NCBI RefSeq assembly: GCF_014284125.1
Contig: NZ_JACOFX010000009.1
Coordinates: forward strand, 62,001 to 126,000
Length of the DNA: 64,000 nt
DNA from: Undibacterium umbellatum
GTDB taxonomy: Bacteria > Pseudomonadota > Gammaproteobacteria > Burkholderiales > Burkholderiaceae_D
Reading direction: 5' to 3'
The notes under the pieces are model-generated. The model searched no databases. It saw nothing but the letters and a program-made list of their open reading frames with translations, and was not told where the DNA came from. A program made the translations under genes and the position numbers. Positions 55,395-64,000 of this stretch are shown piece after piece (positions within the stretch are counted from its first letter, which is position 1; the number at the start of each line of letters is the position of its first letter).

Positions 55395-57506
55395 ATGCCC
55401 GACAGTCTCGATCGCCTGACCCATTTCCTGCGCTTACGCCGCATCGGTGTGCGGCTGGCGCTCAGCTATGGCTTGCTGCTGGTCTTGTTTAGCATCGTGT
55501 TGCTGTTGCCAATTTCACAAATTCGCAAAATGACTGCATTGAGTGAGAAATTTGCTCGCAAAGAAGTGCAAAGCCTTCTTTATGTACAAGAACTCAGCGT
55601 ATCCACAGAAAACGTCGGGAGAGCATTGCTGCAATTCCTGACTGTTCCATACGAGCAACGGGTACCTGAATACACCATCGTCGATGAAAAAAACCGCCAG
55701 ATTGATCGGCTTATCACGGCCCTGGAGGCCTCACTCAGTGATGATGAGCAACTAAAGAGCCTGAAAATCCTCAAGGAAAAACGCAGTATCTACAATAAAT
55801 ACTATCTGGATACCGTCAACCAACTCGAAGAAGAAGGCCAGGACGCTGCCAAAGCCAGTTTCATCAAACAGGTAAAACCAGCATTGGATGCTTTACTGGA
55901 CCAGTCCAAGACTTTCCTCAAACGTGAGCAAGAGTTGATCGTGGCCCACCAGGCAGAAGCACAGCGCGAACTGGAACAAACCGGCATGCTGGTAGCCGTA
56001 TTATCCGTATTGGGTGTAATCATGGCTGCCATACTGGCCTGGTTGACTACCCGTAGCGTGGTAAAACCACTGGCACGCCTGGAAGCGAGTGCCCTGCAAA
56101 TTGCCAGGGGTGATTATCAAACCCGCTTCAGCCCTTCAAAAACCGAAGAAGTGGCAAGAGTAGGTGAAGCCCTCAACACCATGGCTGAGGCCATAGGTAT
56201 ACGCGAGCAAACAGTGGAGCGACTGGCTTATTATGACAGCCTGACTGGTTTGCCCAATCGCACACTGTTGCTAAAAACGCATGAAGGCAAGGGCTTGCCA
56301 CATCAGGGTTTTATCCTGATGGACCTGGCGCGCCTGAAAGTCATCAATGAAACCCTGGGTTTTGATACAGGTGACTCGGTGATATCGGACATAGCCCTGC
56401 GTCTCAGGAAAGTCATCGATAACCACACCGGTCATGCAGCAAAACCCTGGCTGGCCAGGTTGGCAGGTGGCGCATTTGCTGTGCTTTGTGAAAACAGCTC
56501 CAAAGTCAGCATCGAAGAATTGCACCACCGCATTGACGCTGCAATGGCAGCCCCTGTCAAGTGTGGCAGTCACTCTGTCGATGTCAGCATGGTATATGGA
56601 TTTGCCATCACGGCAGCGACGCCCCTGCCTTTGATGACGCTGATCAGAAATGCTGAAGTTGCCTTGTACGCAGCCAAACGCAGCACGAATGCGTCCGCCT
56701 GGTATACCGATGCGCAAGAAGCTTCACGCCTGACCCATCTCAGCCTGCTGTCTGACTTGCGCTCTGCCGTCAGGAAATCAGAATTGCAAATGTGGCTGCA
56801 ACCCAAGCTCTCCCTGGCGACCGGAAAAGCCTATGGTTTTGAAGCACTGGTGCGCTGGCAGCATCCTGTGCGTGGTTTCATTTCGCCGGCAGAGTTTGTC
56901 CCTTTTGCCGAACGTACCGGCTATATCGGCATGTTGACCATGTGGATGCTGGAACAGGCTATCGTCACGCTCAAAAACTGGCAAAACAATTATCCGGACC
57001 AGACTATTGCCGTCAATGTCAGCACTCATGATTTGCGCGATGCCAGTTTTCCAGACCAAATTACTGCGCTGCTGCGTCAATATGAGCTGTCCCCCAACAT
57101 GCTCAAACTGGAGATTACCGAAAGCGGCATCATGGAAGACCCTGGCACCACCATAGAACTGCTGAACCGCCTGCGTGCCATCGGTCTGGATCTATCGATT
57201 GATGATTTTGGCACTGGTTATTCCTCCCTCTCTTACCTGCAACGACTACCCGTCAGTGAGCTCAAGATAGACCGCAGCTTTGTTACCGACATCGACAAAC
57301 TGCCAGCCACCCAGGGACTCGTCAAAGCCATCATAGAAATGGGCCATGGGCTGGGCTTGAGCGTGATTGCTGAAGGCATAGAAACTGCAGCCGAACGGGA
57401 GAGTCTGCGCCTGCTAGGTTGTGATTCCATGCAAGGCTATTTTGCCAGCAAGCCCTTGTATGGTGATGGATTGCAAAAATGGCTGTCCAGCCTGCCGACA
57501 GACTAG
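55395..57506 (+). CDS. HAMP-degenerate GGDEF-EAL phosphodiesterase
   Basis: 703 aa inner-membrane signalling protein. Two membrane helices (about 20-42 and 195-217) enclose a helical periplasmic domain, then HAMP (about 218-270), a GGDEF-like domain whose active-site motif is AGGAF (357-361) rather than GGDEF, and an EAL domain with the catalytic EAL (Glu483, YGFEALVRWQ) and DDFGTGYSSLSYL intact. It is therefore predicted to hydrolyse cyclic di-GMP, with the GGDEF part perhaps only binding GTP. The histidine kinase gene downstream begins 28 nt before its stop, indicating co-transcription. No obvious ribosome binding site. Confidence 0.9.
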   Translation: MPDSLDRLTHFLRLRRIGVRLALSYGLLLVLFSIVLLLPISQIRKMTALSEKFARKEVQSLLYVQELSVSTENVGRALLQFLTVPYEQRVPEYTIVDEKNRQIDRLITALEASLSDDEQLKSLKILKEKRSIYNKYYLDTVNQLEEEGQDAAKASFIKQVKPALDALLDQSKTFLKREQELIVAHQAEAQRELEQTGMLVAVLSVLGVIMAAILAWLTTRSVVKPLARLEASALQIARGDYQTRFSPSKTEEVARVGEALNTMAEAIGIREQTVERLAYYDSLTGLPNRTLLLKTHEGKGLPHQGFILMDLARLKVINETLGFDTGDSVISDIALRLRKVIDNHTGHAAKPWLARLAGGAFAVLCENSSKVSIEELHHRIDAAMAAPVKCGSHSVDVSMVYGFAITAATPLPLMTLIRNAEVALYAAKRSTNASAWYTDAQEASRLTHLSLLSDLRSAVRKSELQMWLQPKLSLATGKAYGFEALVRWQHPVRGFISPAEFVPFAERTGYIGMLTMWMLEQAIVTLKNWQNNYPDQTIAVNVSTHDLRDASFPDQITALLRQYELSPNMLKLEITESGIMEDPGTTIELLNRLRAIGLDLSIDDFGTGYSSLSYLQRLPVSELKIDRSFVTDIDKLPATQGLVKAIIEMGHGLGLSVIAEGIETAAERESLRLLGCDSMQGYFASKPLYGDGLQKWLSSLPTD

Positions 57507-60500
57507 TGCCTATGCAAGCACCTGCGTTTCCTGATGATGAAGCTTTGCGCCTGCAAACCCTGCAGGCCTGCGCCATCCTTGATACACCGGCAGAAGAACG
57601 CTTTGACCGGCTGACCCGGTTGGCACGCCACCTGTTTCATTCAGAGATTGCACTGATCTCCCTGATTGATGCAGACCGTCAATGGTTCAAGTCCAGACAG
57701 GGGCTGGATGCAAGCGAAACGCCCAGGGATATTTCATTCTGCGGTCATGCCATACTCAGCCCAGATGTCTTGTACGTCGCAGACGCCAGTCAAGACCCGC
57801 GTTTTGCCGACAACCCTCTGGTCTATGATGCACCTCATATACGCTTTTATGCTGGTGCCCCATTACATGCTCGCAATGGACAGCGCCTTGGCACGCTGTG
57901 CATCATAGATAGTGTAGCCAGGACCCTTAGCGAACAGGATTTGCATGCCCTGCGCGATCTTGCCGATTGCGTAGAACGTGAATTTTTCCGCGAAGAGCAA
58001 CAAAGACAACATCATGCCTTGCTGGCCTTGACTGCCATCACCTCCTTGTCCTACCAGGACCCGGACGCCGCCTTGCAACAAACCCTGACCATGGCCTGCG
58101 ACTACCTGGGCATGACTTGTGCCCAAATCAGCCGCGTGCAACAAAATGGCAAGGAAACCTTAATGTATCAGTCTGGCTGCATGACACGTCCTGCTGCGCC
58201 TGTGTCCGATGAGGGTAAGCACTTTCGCTTGCCAGTGGCCGCAAACCAGGGGCTCATCCATGTCGCTCATGTGGCGGAGAGCGAATACCTGCATTCTGTC
58301 AGCGAAGTGCAAAGTTTCATAGGCTTGCGCCTGCATATCAGTAACATCGGAGATGCGGCCCTGAGTATCTGGCATACCAAACCCAGACTATTTCCTTTTT
58401 CCGAGGTGGAAATAGAATTTGTACGTCTGCTGGCAGACTGGATCAGTGGCGTCATGAAAAGACAGGAACTGGACCGGCAGTTGCAAACACAGCGCGCCCT
58501 CAGTGATGCCATTGCCATGGCCCAAACTTTGTTCATACGCGAAACCGATCAGGAAAAAGGCTTTGTTTCCCTGCTGGCCGCAATCTTGAAATTGACGACT
58601 AGTGATTATGGATTTATATGTGAAGTCAAAAACAAGACTACCAGCAATCCCGCCCTGAAAAGCATGATGCTGGCCTGGCATGCAGAAAACAACGACATCC
58701 TCAACCTCAGTCTTGAAGCACTGGCCCGCGATGCCGCCTGTCTGCAATTAAAATCCAGATATGGCAGCGCACTCAAGGCGGCACTGCCGGTGATAGACAA
58801 TGCCCCCTCGGCAGATGCACTGGATCAGGTTTTTCCTGCCAATTTTGTCGCATTGCAAAGCTTTCTTTGCATACCCGTGCAATACGATCACGAGCTGATC
58901 GCCCTGGTCGGCATCGCCAACAAACCAGATGGCTATGATCACCAGGTAACGGATTTCTTAAAACCCTTGTTCAGCACTCTCGGTCAGTTGATCAGTGCTA
59001 CCCGTGTGCAAAAGCAAAGACGGGAAACCGAGCGGCAATTAGCCAATGTCATCAAGGGCACCAATATTGGCACCTGGGAATGCAATATCCTCACTGGTGA
59101 AACCATCTACAACGAACGCTGGGCAGAGATGCTGGGCTATACCCTGGCAGAACTGGAACCGACCACGGTCGATACCTGGCTCCAACTCTGCCATCCAGAC
59201 GATCTGAAAACCACCAGCAGCATGATAGACCAGCATTTCAGGGGAGAAATCGAATACTTCGATCTGAAGAGCCGCATGCGCCACAAAGACGGCCGCTGGA
59301 TATGGATACATGATCGCGGCTGTGTCGTCAGTTGGGGGCCAAACGGTGAGCCACTCATCATGTCAGGCAGCCATGCTGATATCACCAAACAAAAAGAAGC
59401 GGAGGCAGAACTCGAACATGCTTATGAATTGCTGGAAAAATCCAACGCGGCGGCTCGCATAGGCACCTGGGATTTTGAAGTCAAGTCACGCAAACTGCAC
59501 TGGAGTAAAGTGACCAGGCAAATTCACGAAGTGGATGATGACTATGCCTGCACTGTCGATAGCGCGCTTGCCTTTTACAAAGGCGCAGAAAGCCAGCAAA
59601 AAATTCGTGAGCTGTTCACCATGGCTGTGCGTGAAGGTGCTTCCTTTGATACCGAATTCTGCATTCTCAGCACAACTGGCAACGAACGCTGGGTGCATGT
59701 TATTGGTTTCCCGCAGTTTGAGGAAAATGTCTGCACCCGTGTGTATGGCACTTTCCAGGACATCAGTGACAGAAGATCCGCACAAGAAAATTTGCGTGAC
59801 CAGGCACTCCATACCAGTGCCATACTGGACAATGTACTCGATGGCATTCTCACCTTTGATGAGCATTATCAGATCCTCAGTGCGAATAATGCCGCTGTCC
59901 ATATTTTTGATTATGGTACCGATGAATTAATCGGCGAGAACATACGCCTGCTGATCCCCTCGCCTGTCGAAACTGACCAGGACGATGCAGGGCAACAGGA
60001 CGTATCCGGAATACAAAGCCTCATAGGCAGCAGCCTTGAAGTCGAAGCACGCCGCAAGGATGGCAGCAAGTTTCCGCTGGATTTGTCCGTCTCTACCCTA
60101 AGTCGTCAAGGCCAGCCCTTGTTCATTGCGCTCATGCGTGACATCACTGAGCGCAAGCGCACAGAAAGAATAAAGAATGAATTCATTTCCACGGTCAGCC
60201 ATGAATTGCGCACTCCTCTAACATCCATTTCTGGGGCACTGGGCTTGATATCCGGTGGTGTATTTGGCAGTTACTCAGATCGTATGAAGCAGATGATTGA
60301 TGTCGCCAACAAAAATTGCCAGCGCCTGACTTTCCTCATCAATGATTTGCTGGACATGGAAAAACTCACAGCCGGGAAAATGGTGTTTCGCCCTGAGACC
60401 AGCCAACTCAGTGAACTGCTCTGTCAGGCGATTGAAGCCAACCAGACCTTTGGCACTGCGCGCGGCGTTTCTCTACAATTATCCAAACCTGTTCCCGCAT

Positions 60501-60853
60501 TGAGCATCACAGTAGACTCGCAGCGCTTCATGCAAATTTTGTCGAACTTGCTGTCAAATGCGATCAAGTACTCACCTGAAAATGATGTGGTCCAAATAGA
60601 AGCAGAACAAAAGGGACAAAAAGTACGCATCAGTGTCATCGACCATGGCGTCGGCATCCCGCATGAATTCCGCGACAGAATATTTCAGAAATTTGCCCAG
60701 GCAGATTCTTCCGATACCCGCCAGAATGGCGGCACCGGGCTGGGCCTGGCTATCACGCGCGAACTGGTGGAAAGAATGGGCGGCGAGATTGGTTTTGAAT
60801 CATTACCAGGAAAGGCCACCAGGTTTCATATAGACTTGCCAATCAGCTTTTGA
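57479..60853 (+). CDS. GAF/PAS multi-sensor histidine kinase
   Basis: 1124 aa soluble hybrid sensor. Order: GAF (about 20-165, ILDTPAEERFDRLTRLARHL), a second GAF-like region (about 180-320), a third (about 335-510), three PAS domains (about 520-640, 645-770, 780-910) and a HisKA/HATPase core. The phosphoacceptor is His908 (STVSHELRTPL); N-box LSNLLSNAIKYSP, DHGVGIP and GGTGLGLAI are present. There is no receiver domain. The start at 57479 (GGA 8 nt upstream) overlaps the EAL gene; an ATG at 57512 is the alternative. No cognate response regulator is adjacent, so its partner is elsewhere. Confidence 0.9.
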   Translation: MAVQPADRLVPMQAPAFPDDEALRLQTLQACAILDTPAEERFDRLTRLARHLFHSEIALISLIDADRQWFKSRQGLDASETPRDISFCGHAILSPDVLYVADASQDPRFADNPLVYDAPHIRFYAGAPLHARNGQRLGTLCIIDSVARTLSEQDLHALRDLADCVEREFFREEQQRQHHALLALTAITSLSYQDPDAALQQTLTMACDYLGMTCAQISRVQQNGKETLMYQSGCMTRPAAPVSDEGKHFRLPVAANQGLIHVAHVAESEYLHSVSEVQSFIGLRLHISNIGDAALSIWHTKPRLFPFSEVEIEFVRLLADWISGVMKRQELDRQLQTQRALSDAIAMAQTLFIRETDQEKGFVSLLAAILKLTTSDYGFICEVKNKTTSNPALKSMMLAWHAENNDILNLSLEALARDAACLQLKSRYGSALKAALPVIDNAPSADALDQVFPANFVALQSFLCIPVQYDHELIALVGIANKPDGYDHQVTDFLKPLFSTLGQLISATRVQKQRRETERQLANVIKGTNIGTWECNILTGETIYNERWAEMLGYTLAELEPTTVDTWLQLCHPDDLKTTSSMIDQHFRGEIEYFDLKSRMRHKDGRWIWIHDRGCVVSWGPNGEPLIMSGSHADITKQKEAEAELEHAYELLEKSNAAARIGTWDFEVKSRKLHWSKVTRQIHEVDDDYACTVDSALAFYKGAESQQKIRELFTMAVREGASFDTEFCILSTTGNERWVHVIGFPQFEENVCTRVYGTFQDISDRRSAQENLRDQALHTSAILDNVLDGILTFDEHYQILSANNAAVHIFDYGTDELIGENIRLLIPSPVETDQDDAGQQDVSGIQSLIGSSLEVEARRKDGSKFPLDLSVSTLSRQGQPLFIALMRDITERKRTERIKNEFISTVSHELRTPLTSISGALGLISGGVFGSYSDRMKQMIDVANKNCQRLTFLINDLLDMEKLTAGKMVFRPETSQLSELLCQAIEANQTFGTARGVSLQLSKPVPALSITVDSQRFMQILSNLLSNAIKYSPENDVVQIEAEQKGQKVRISVIDHGVGIPHEFRDRIFQKFAQADSSDTRQNGGTGLGLAITRELVERMGGEIGFESLPGKATRFHIDLPISF

Positions 60854-60880
60854 ATTACATAGTATGAAACAGGAGTATCA

Positions 60881-61288
60881 ATGTACATAGGAGAACTGGC
60901 GCGCAAGGCAAATGCCACAGCAAAAGCCATACGCCTGTATGAAAGCCTGGGCTTGCTGGGCCAGATTCAACGCCTGGGAAAGTACCGGGTTTATACAGAT
61001 AACAATGTCTTGCAAGTACAATTGATACGGCAAGCCCAAAGCCTGGGTTTTCGCCTTTCAGAACTGGAACCCTTGCTTCGCACAGATCAGGGTGAACCAG
61101 ACTGGGCCATGATAGCTCGACACTTGGACAAGAAACGCGCTACCGTGAAAGCGGAAATTAAAAAGCTTCATGCGCTTGACGATAGCCTGCTACAAATGCA
61201 GACAGAAATCCACGATTGCCTGCAAGCGCAACTTGTCGCGCAACAAGCCGACTGTCCCAATTTTCCTGTTAATCAGCCTCCTGATTGA
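60881..61288 (+). CDS. MerR family transcriptional regulator
   Basis: 135 aa. The N-terminal winged helix (MYIGELARKANATAKAIRLY) and the dimerisation helix are typical. Two cysteines near the C-terminus (IHDC and ADCPNF, 11 residues between them) could bind metal or sense thiols, but spacing does not match CueR or ZntR. AGGAG lies 5 nt before the ATG. The adjacent quinone-reductase gene has a MerR-type promoter right after this gene, so that gene is the likely target. Confidence 0.9.
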   Translation: MYIGELARKANATAKAIRLYESLGLLGQIQRLGKYRVYTDNNVLQVQLIRQAQSLGFRLSELEPLLRTDQGEPDWAMIARHLDKKRATVKAEIKKLHALDDSLLQMQTEIHDCLQAQLVAQQADCPNFPVNQPPD

Positions 61289-61294
61289 TATGGC

Positions 61295-61326
61295 TTGACT
61301 CTACCCATAGGGACAAGGTGCACACT
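61295..61326 (+). promoter_or_regulatory. MerR-type promoter of the quinone reductase gene
   Basis: TTGACT (61295-61300) followed after a long spacer of about 20 bp by CACACT (61321-61326). The stretched spacer, a hallmark of MerR-activated promoters, contains the imperfect dyad CTACCC-ATA-GGGAC. The overlapping TTG start of a longer frame is therefore a promoter element, not a start codon. Confidence 0.5.
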
Positions 61327-61357
61327 TATCCTCTTGATCAAACAATGTGGGTACAGT

Positions 61358-61939
61358 ATGCAAAAAAAACGTGTTCTAGTCATTGCCAGTCATCCCAGCG
61401 GCAATAGCTTTGGTTCTGACCTCGCCGATATCTACGTGCAGGCAGCCCGCACTGAGGGGCATGATGTACAAATACTACGGCTGGATCGGCTCGTGTTTGA
61501 TCCCATTTTGCATCAGGGCTATAAAGTCATACAGACTCTGGAAACCGATCTGCAAATGGCTCAAGAGTCCTTGCTATGGGCTGAACACCTGTGCTTTGTC
61601 TTCCCCATCTGGTGGGGTGGCGTGCCTGCACTACTGAAAGGATTTCTGGACCGAGTCTTGCTACCCGGCTTTGCCTTCAAATACCATCCTGGCAAGAGCT
61701 TTCCCGAAGGATTGTTGAAAGGCCGCTCGGCCCACTTGCTGATTACCATGGATACCCCACCCTGGTTTTTCAGACTGTACTACCGCGCCCCAGGCATACA
61801 TCAATTGAAGCGTACCGTCCTTGAATTTTGTGGCGTCAAACCAGTTGGCATCCTGAGCCTGGGGCCAGTCCTCAATTCACAGCCGGCACAAAGGCAGAAG
61901 TGGATAGAGAAGACCACGGCCCTGGCAAAGCGCCTTTAA
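61358..61939 (+). CDS. NAD(P)H quinone reductase-like flavoprotein (Flavodoxin_2)
   Basis: 193 aa from the ATG at 61358. The flavodoxin-like fold is clear: RVLVIASHPSGNSFG at the N-terminus and FVFPIWWGGVPALLKGFLDR near residue 80-100. Family members (NQO1/MdaB/KefF type) reduce quinones or act as regulatory subunits of potassium efflux pumps. A MerR gene upstream suggests induction by electrophiles or quinones; no KefB/C-type gene is adjacent. Confidence 0.88.
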   Translation: MQKKRVLVIASHPSGNSFGSDLADIYVQAARTEGHDVQILRLDRLVFDPILHQGYKVIQTLETDLQMAQESLLWAEHLCFVFPIWWGGVPALLKGFLDRVLLPGFAFKYHPGKSFPEGLLKGRSAHLLITMDTPPWFFRLYYRAPGIHQLKRTVLEFCGVKPVGILSLGPVLNSQPAQRQKWIEKTTALAKRL

Positions 61940-61957
61940 TATTCCATGAGCGGCCCA

Positions 61958-61987
61958 GTGACACTTGGTCTCGCCCGCAAGTGTCAC
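61958..61987. repeat. 10-bp inverted repeat after the quinone reductase gene
   Basis: GTGACACTTG (61958-61967) and CAAGTGTCAC (61978-61987), 10-nt spacer, 18 nt past the stop. No T-run; it may be a weak terminator or an operator of the next gene. Confidence 0.45.
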
Positions 61988-62108
61988 AAAACGCACACCT
62001 GGCGTTTTCAATTGCGCATTTACAAAGAAAGCTCTACCATGGCGTTGCATTAATGGCATTGCAAAAACACTCTCATCTTGCAGCAGATAAACTCGGGGCG
62101 GGTAATTC

Positions 62109-64000
62109 ATGCGCAATAAGAAAAATGTTCACTTTCATATTTACATCTCGTATTTTTTCACCGGCCTGATACTCATCTTCGCGATTGCCATGGGCACCGT
62201 ATTGTTTACGCGCATGAGTACAATCATTCTCTCTCAGGCCGACAGCAGCTACGCACTCATCGGGAATGAAGTTGCCAGTAATGTCAAAGATATTTACGAG
62301 CCAGTCAGGAACCAAACCGAAATCCTGGCGCAATCGCAACCTGTTTCAGGTAAAAATCTGAATGAGCGCCTGAACCATGTCAATTATCTGGCCAAGGCCA
62401 TCGTCAGTGTCAAATCTGCTACCTCCGCCTATGTCGGTTTTTCCAATGGAGAATTTTTTCTTTTGCGGCAATACGCCAAGTCGAATGGCAGCAAAGGTAT
62501 TTTCAAAGCGCCCTTAAATACTGCATGGATAGTACAAAGCACCAGTGTGGAGACGGACAAGCTACAAGAACATGTCGTCTATCTGGATGACAAACTCAAT
62601 GAAATCGAGCGCCAGTCTATTCCAGCTCGTAACTTTGATCCTCGCTCACGTGGCTGGTATGAAACTGCCATGAAGAATCCTGCACAGGCAAATGTATCAG
62701 AGCCATATTATTTTTTCACTACCGGGCAAATAGGCGTCACCTATGCGCAAAAGATCGTTGATGCCGATGCAGTTGTGGGCATAGACATAGAGTTACCCAC
62801 GATACATGAAACTATCAGAAACAGCAGTGTCACCCCTTCGACCAGGATGGCCCTGATAGACCGCAAGGGCCAATTACTAGCCTGGCAAAATGGCAAACAA
62901 TCTGCCTACAAACCGCAAATCATTACCCGTCTGGACGGCGTGCAGAGCTTGCCCACTCTGGCAGAGCAGGACGCACCTGTACTTAATAAAATCAACGAAA
63001 TGGCAAGCGCGAATACACAGAGTAGCCAGGCACTGGAAATGATAGGCAAAACCTGGGCTACTTATCAGGCAAGCATACAAATCCCTGGCGGACACGACTT
63101 GCGCATCCTGATTGCCAGCCCCCATGATGAACTGCTGGCTGGCATCATCAAGATGCGCAGACAAAGCATTGCCTTGTTTGTCGTGCTGCTGGTGTTGGGT
63201 CTGGGTCTGACCATTTATTTCTCACGTCTGGCATCCAAGCCTCTCAAACAATTAAATGACGAGGCCAGCAAGATTGCCCGCTTCGATTTCAAGAGCCCCA
63301 TCAAGATCGAGTCACGCATCAAGGAAATCGCCGACCTCAGTAATTCCATGCGCGGCATGAAAGCAACCATCCGTTCCTTCCTCGACATAGCCAGTAGCCT
63401 TGCATCAGAAACCAATTATGACAAATTGCTCGCTCGGGTACTCAAAGAAATGTCGGAAATCACCGAGGCCAAGTCAGGCATACTTTATCTCTATCAGCCT
63501 CAAGAGCAGGCCATGCAAGTAGTGCAAGCCTATGTCGACCATCAAGTGCTGGAAACCAGTGCTCACGGCATCAGCATGACAGACGAAAACCACCCGGTCA
63601 TCAAGGCTTGTAAGTCGCGTAGCAGCATTTGCCATTTGCAGGCAGACGAACTGGCAAGCCACTTCAGTGCCCTGCCCGCCACAGACCACGCCACTACCCT
63701 GATCGCCATCCCTTTAAAGGATAGAAACAATACCCTGGTCGGTGCAATCGCCCTGGTCATCGATGATGCAAGCATAGACCCCGGCAGGCAAGCCATGGCC
63801 GAGGCCGTGTCTGGTGCTGCAGCAGTCGCCATAGAAAACCAGCGCCTGATACAAGAACAAAAAGCCTTGCTGGAAGCCTTCATACAACTCATCGCCAGCG
63901 CCATCGATGCCAAGAGTCCTTACACCGGCGGCCACTGCCAGCGAGTGCCAGTACTAACCAAGTTATTGGCCCAGGCCGCCTGCAAGGAAACAGAGGGCCC
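62109..64000 (+). CDS. dCache-HAMP-GAF-HD-GYP signalling protein (cut by window edge)
   Basis: The frame is open from the ATG at 62109 to the window end (630 codons). A membrane helix (about 13-35) leads to a periplasmic dCache-type sensor (about 40-350, with FDPRSRGWYETAM, the Cache signature), a second helix (about 356-376), HAMP (about 377-430), a GAF domain (about 440-580) and the beginning of an HD-GYP domain (SAIDAKSPYTGGHCQRV, with the HC of the HD-GYP entry). HD-GYP proteins hydrolyse cyclic di-GMP. The catalytic HD and GYP motifs lie beyond the edge, so activity cannot be judged. No terminator separates it from the quinone reductase gene. Confidence 0.88.
   Translation, partial: MRNKKNVHFHIYISYFFTGLILIFAIAMGTVLFTRMSTIILSQADSSYALIGNEVASNVKDIYEPVRNQTEILAQSQPVSGKNLNERLNHVNYLAKAIVSVKSATSAYVGFSNGEFFLLRQYAKSNGSKGIFKAPLNTAWIVQSTSVETDKLQEHVVYLDDKLNEIERQSIPARNFDPRSRGWYETAMKNPAQANVSEPYYFFTTGQIGVTYAQKIVDADAVVGIDIELPTIHETIRNSSVTPSTRMALIDRKGQLLAWQNGKQSAYKPQIITRLDGVQSLPTLAEQDAPVLNKINEMASANTQSSQALEMIGKTWATYQASIQIPGGHDLRILIASPHDELLAGIIKMRRQSIALFVVLLVLGLGLTIYFSRLASKPLKQLNDEASKIARFDFKSPIKIESRIKEIADLSNSMRGMKATIRSFLDIASSLASETNYDKLLARVLKEMSEITEAKSGILYLYQPQEQAMQVVQAYVDHQVLETSAHGISMTDENHPVIKACKSRSSICHLQADELASHFSALPATDHATTLIAIPLKDRNNTLVGAIALVIDDASIDPGRQAMAEAVSGAAAVAIENQRLIQEQKALLEAFIQLIASAIDAKSPYTGGHCQRVPVLTKLLAQAACKETEG

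Noticed and set aside
61295..61357. TTG at 61295 as start of the quinone reductase
   Set aside because: It is the -35 element of a MerR-type promoter, and the family N-terminus begins after the ATG at 61358.

Overview
The window looks like a chromosome segment from a beta-proteobacterium of the order Burkholderiales, most likely Oxalobacteraceae (Undibacterium- or Herminiimonas-like). This is inferred from the aceE-aceF-lpdA cluster with lipoyl domains on E3, a holC-linked DUF2486-like gene, a small Trp-rich protein, and moderate GC with AT-rich spacers. No rRNA, tRNA, CRISPR array, insertion sequence or phage gene was seen. Gene density is high and every gene that lies fully inside the window reads intact; two genes are cut by the edges.

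Layout. 1-491: start of an exported M16 peptidase (cut by the left edge). 652-6938 (minus): pyruvate dehydrogenase operon aceE-aceF-lpdA, with promoter and terminator visible. 7354-10143 (minus): TonB-dependent receptor. 10488-14841 (plus): folD-prlC-glutaredoxin-holC-DUF2486-like operon. 14997-18304: dadA, a convergent Lrp-type regulator and a branched-chain amino-acid binding protein. 18433-21726: cytochrome c, small Trp-rich protein, LysR regulator, lgt and a periplasmic solute-binding protein. 21762-24001: leuA behind two consecutive short reading frames that each end in runs of the Leu codon CTA, a probable leucine attenuation region. 24002-27210: MocR-type regulator divergent from OsmC, PaiB-like and GNAT genes. 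27351-30922: M13 peptidase and a GAF/T2SSE-N protein.

30958-40866 (minus) holds the most unusual locus: a compact five-gene operon encoding an FhaC/ShlB-type outer-membrane transporter, an exported TPR-CHAT caspase-like protein, a filamentous-haemagglutinin-type exoprotein with a C-terminal Cys/GRGG tail, a CHASE2 adenylate cyclase and a DUF928-like exported protein. This set resembles clusters I know from cyanobacteria more than classical proteobacterial two-partner secretion loci.

41170-42220: GFA-family protein and RhtB/LysE exporter. 42416-48044 (minus): nirB-nirD-nasA nitrate assimilation operon with a strong sigma-54-type promoter and repeated TGCACC sites. 48693-51741: a histidine pseudokinase, an active LytS-like kinase and a LytTR response regulator. 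52042-55140: Oar-like TonB receptor. 55395-64000: signalling genes, namely an EAL protein with a dead GGDEF, a GAF/PAS histidine kinase, a MerR regulator with its target quinone reductase, and a dCache-HAMP-GAF-HD-GYP protein cut by the right edge.

Together the window combines central carbon entry (pyruvate dehydrogenase), amino-acid and nitrate metabolism, and a dense set of nucleotide-second-messenger and two-component signalling genes around one possible cell-surface secretion system.
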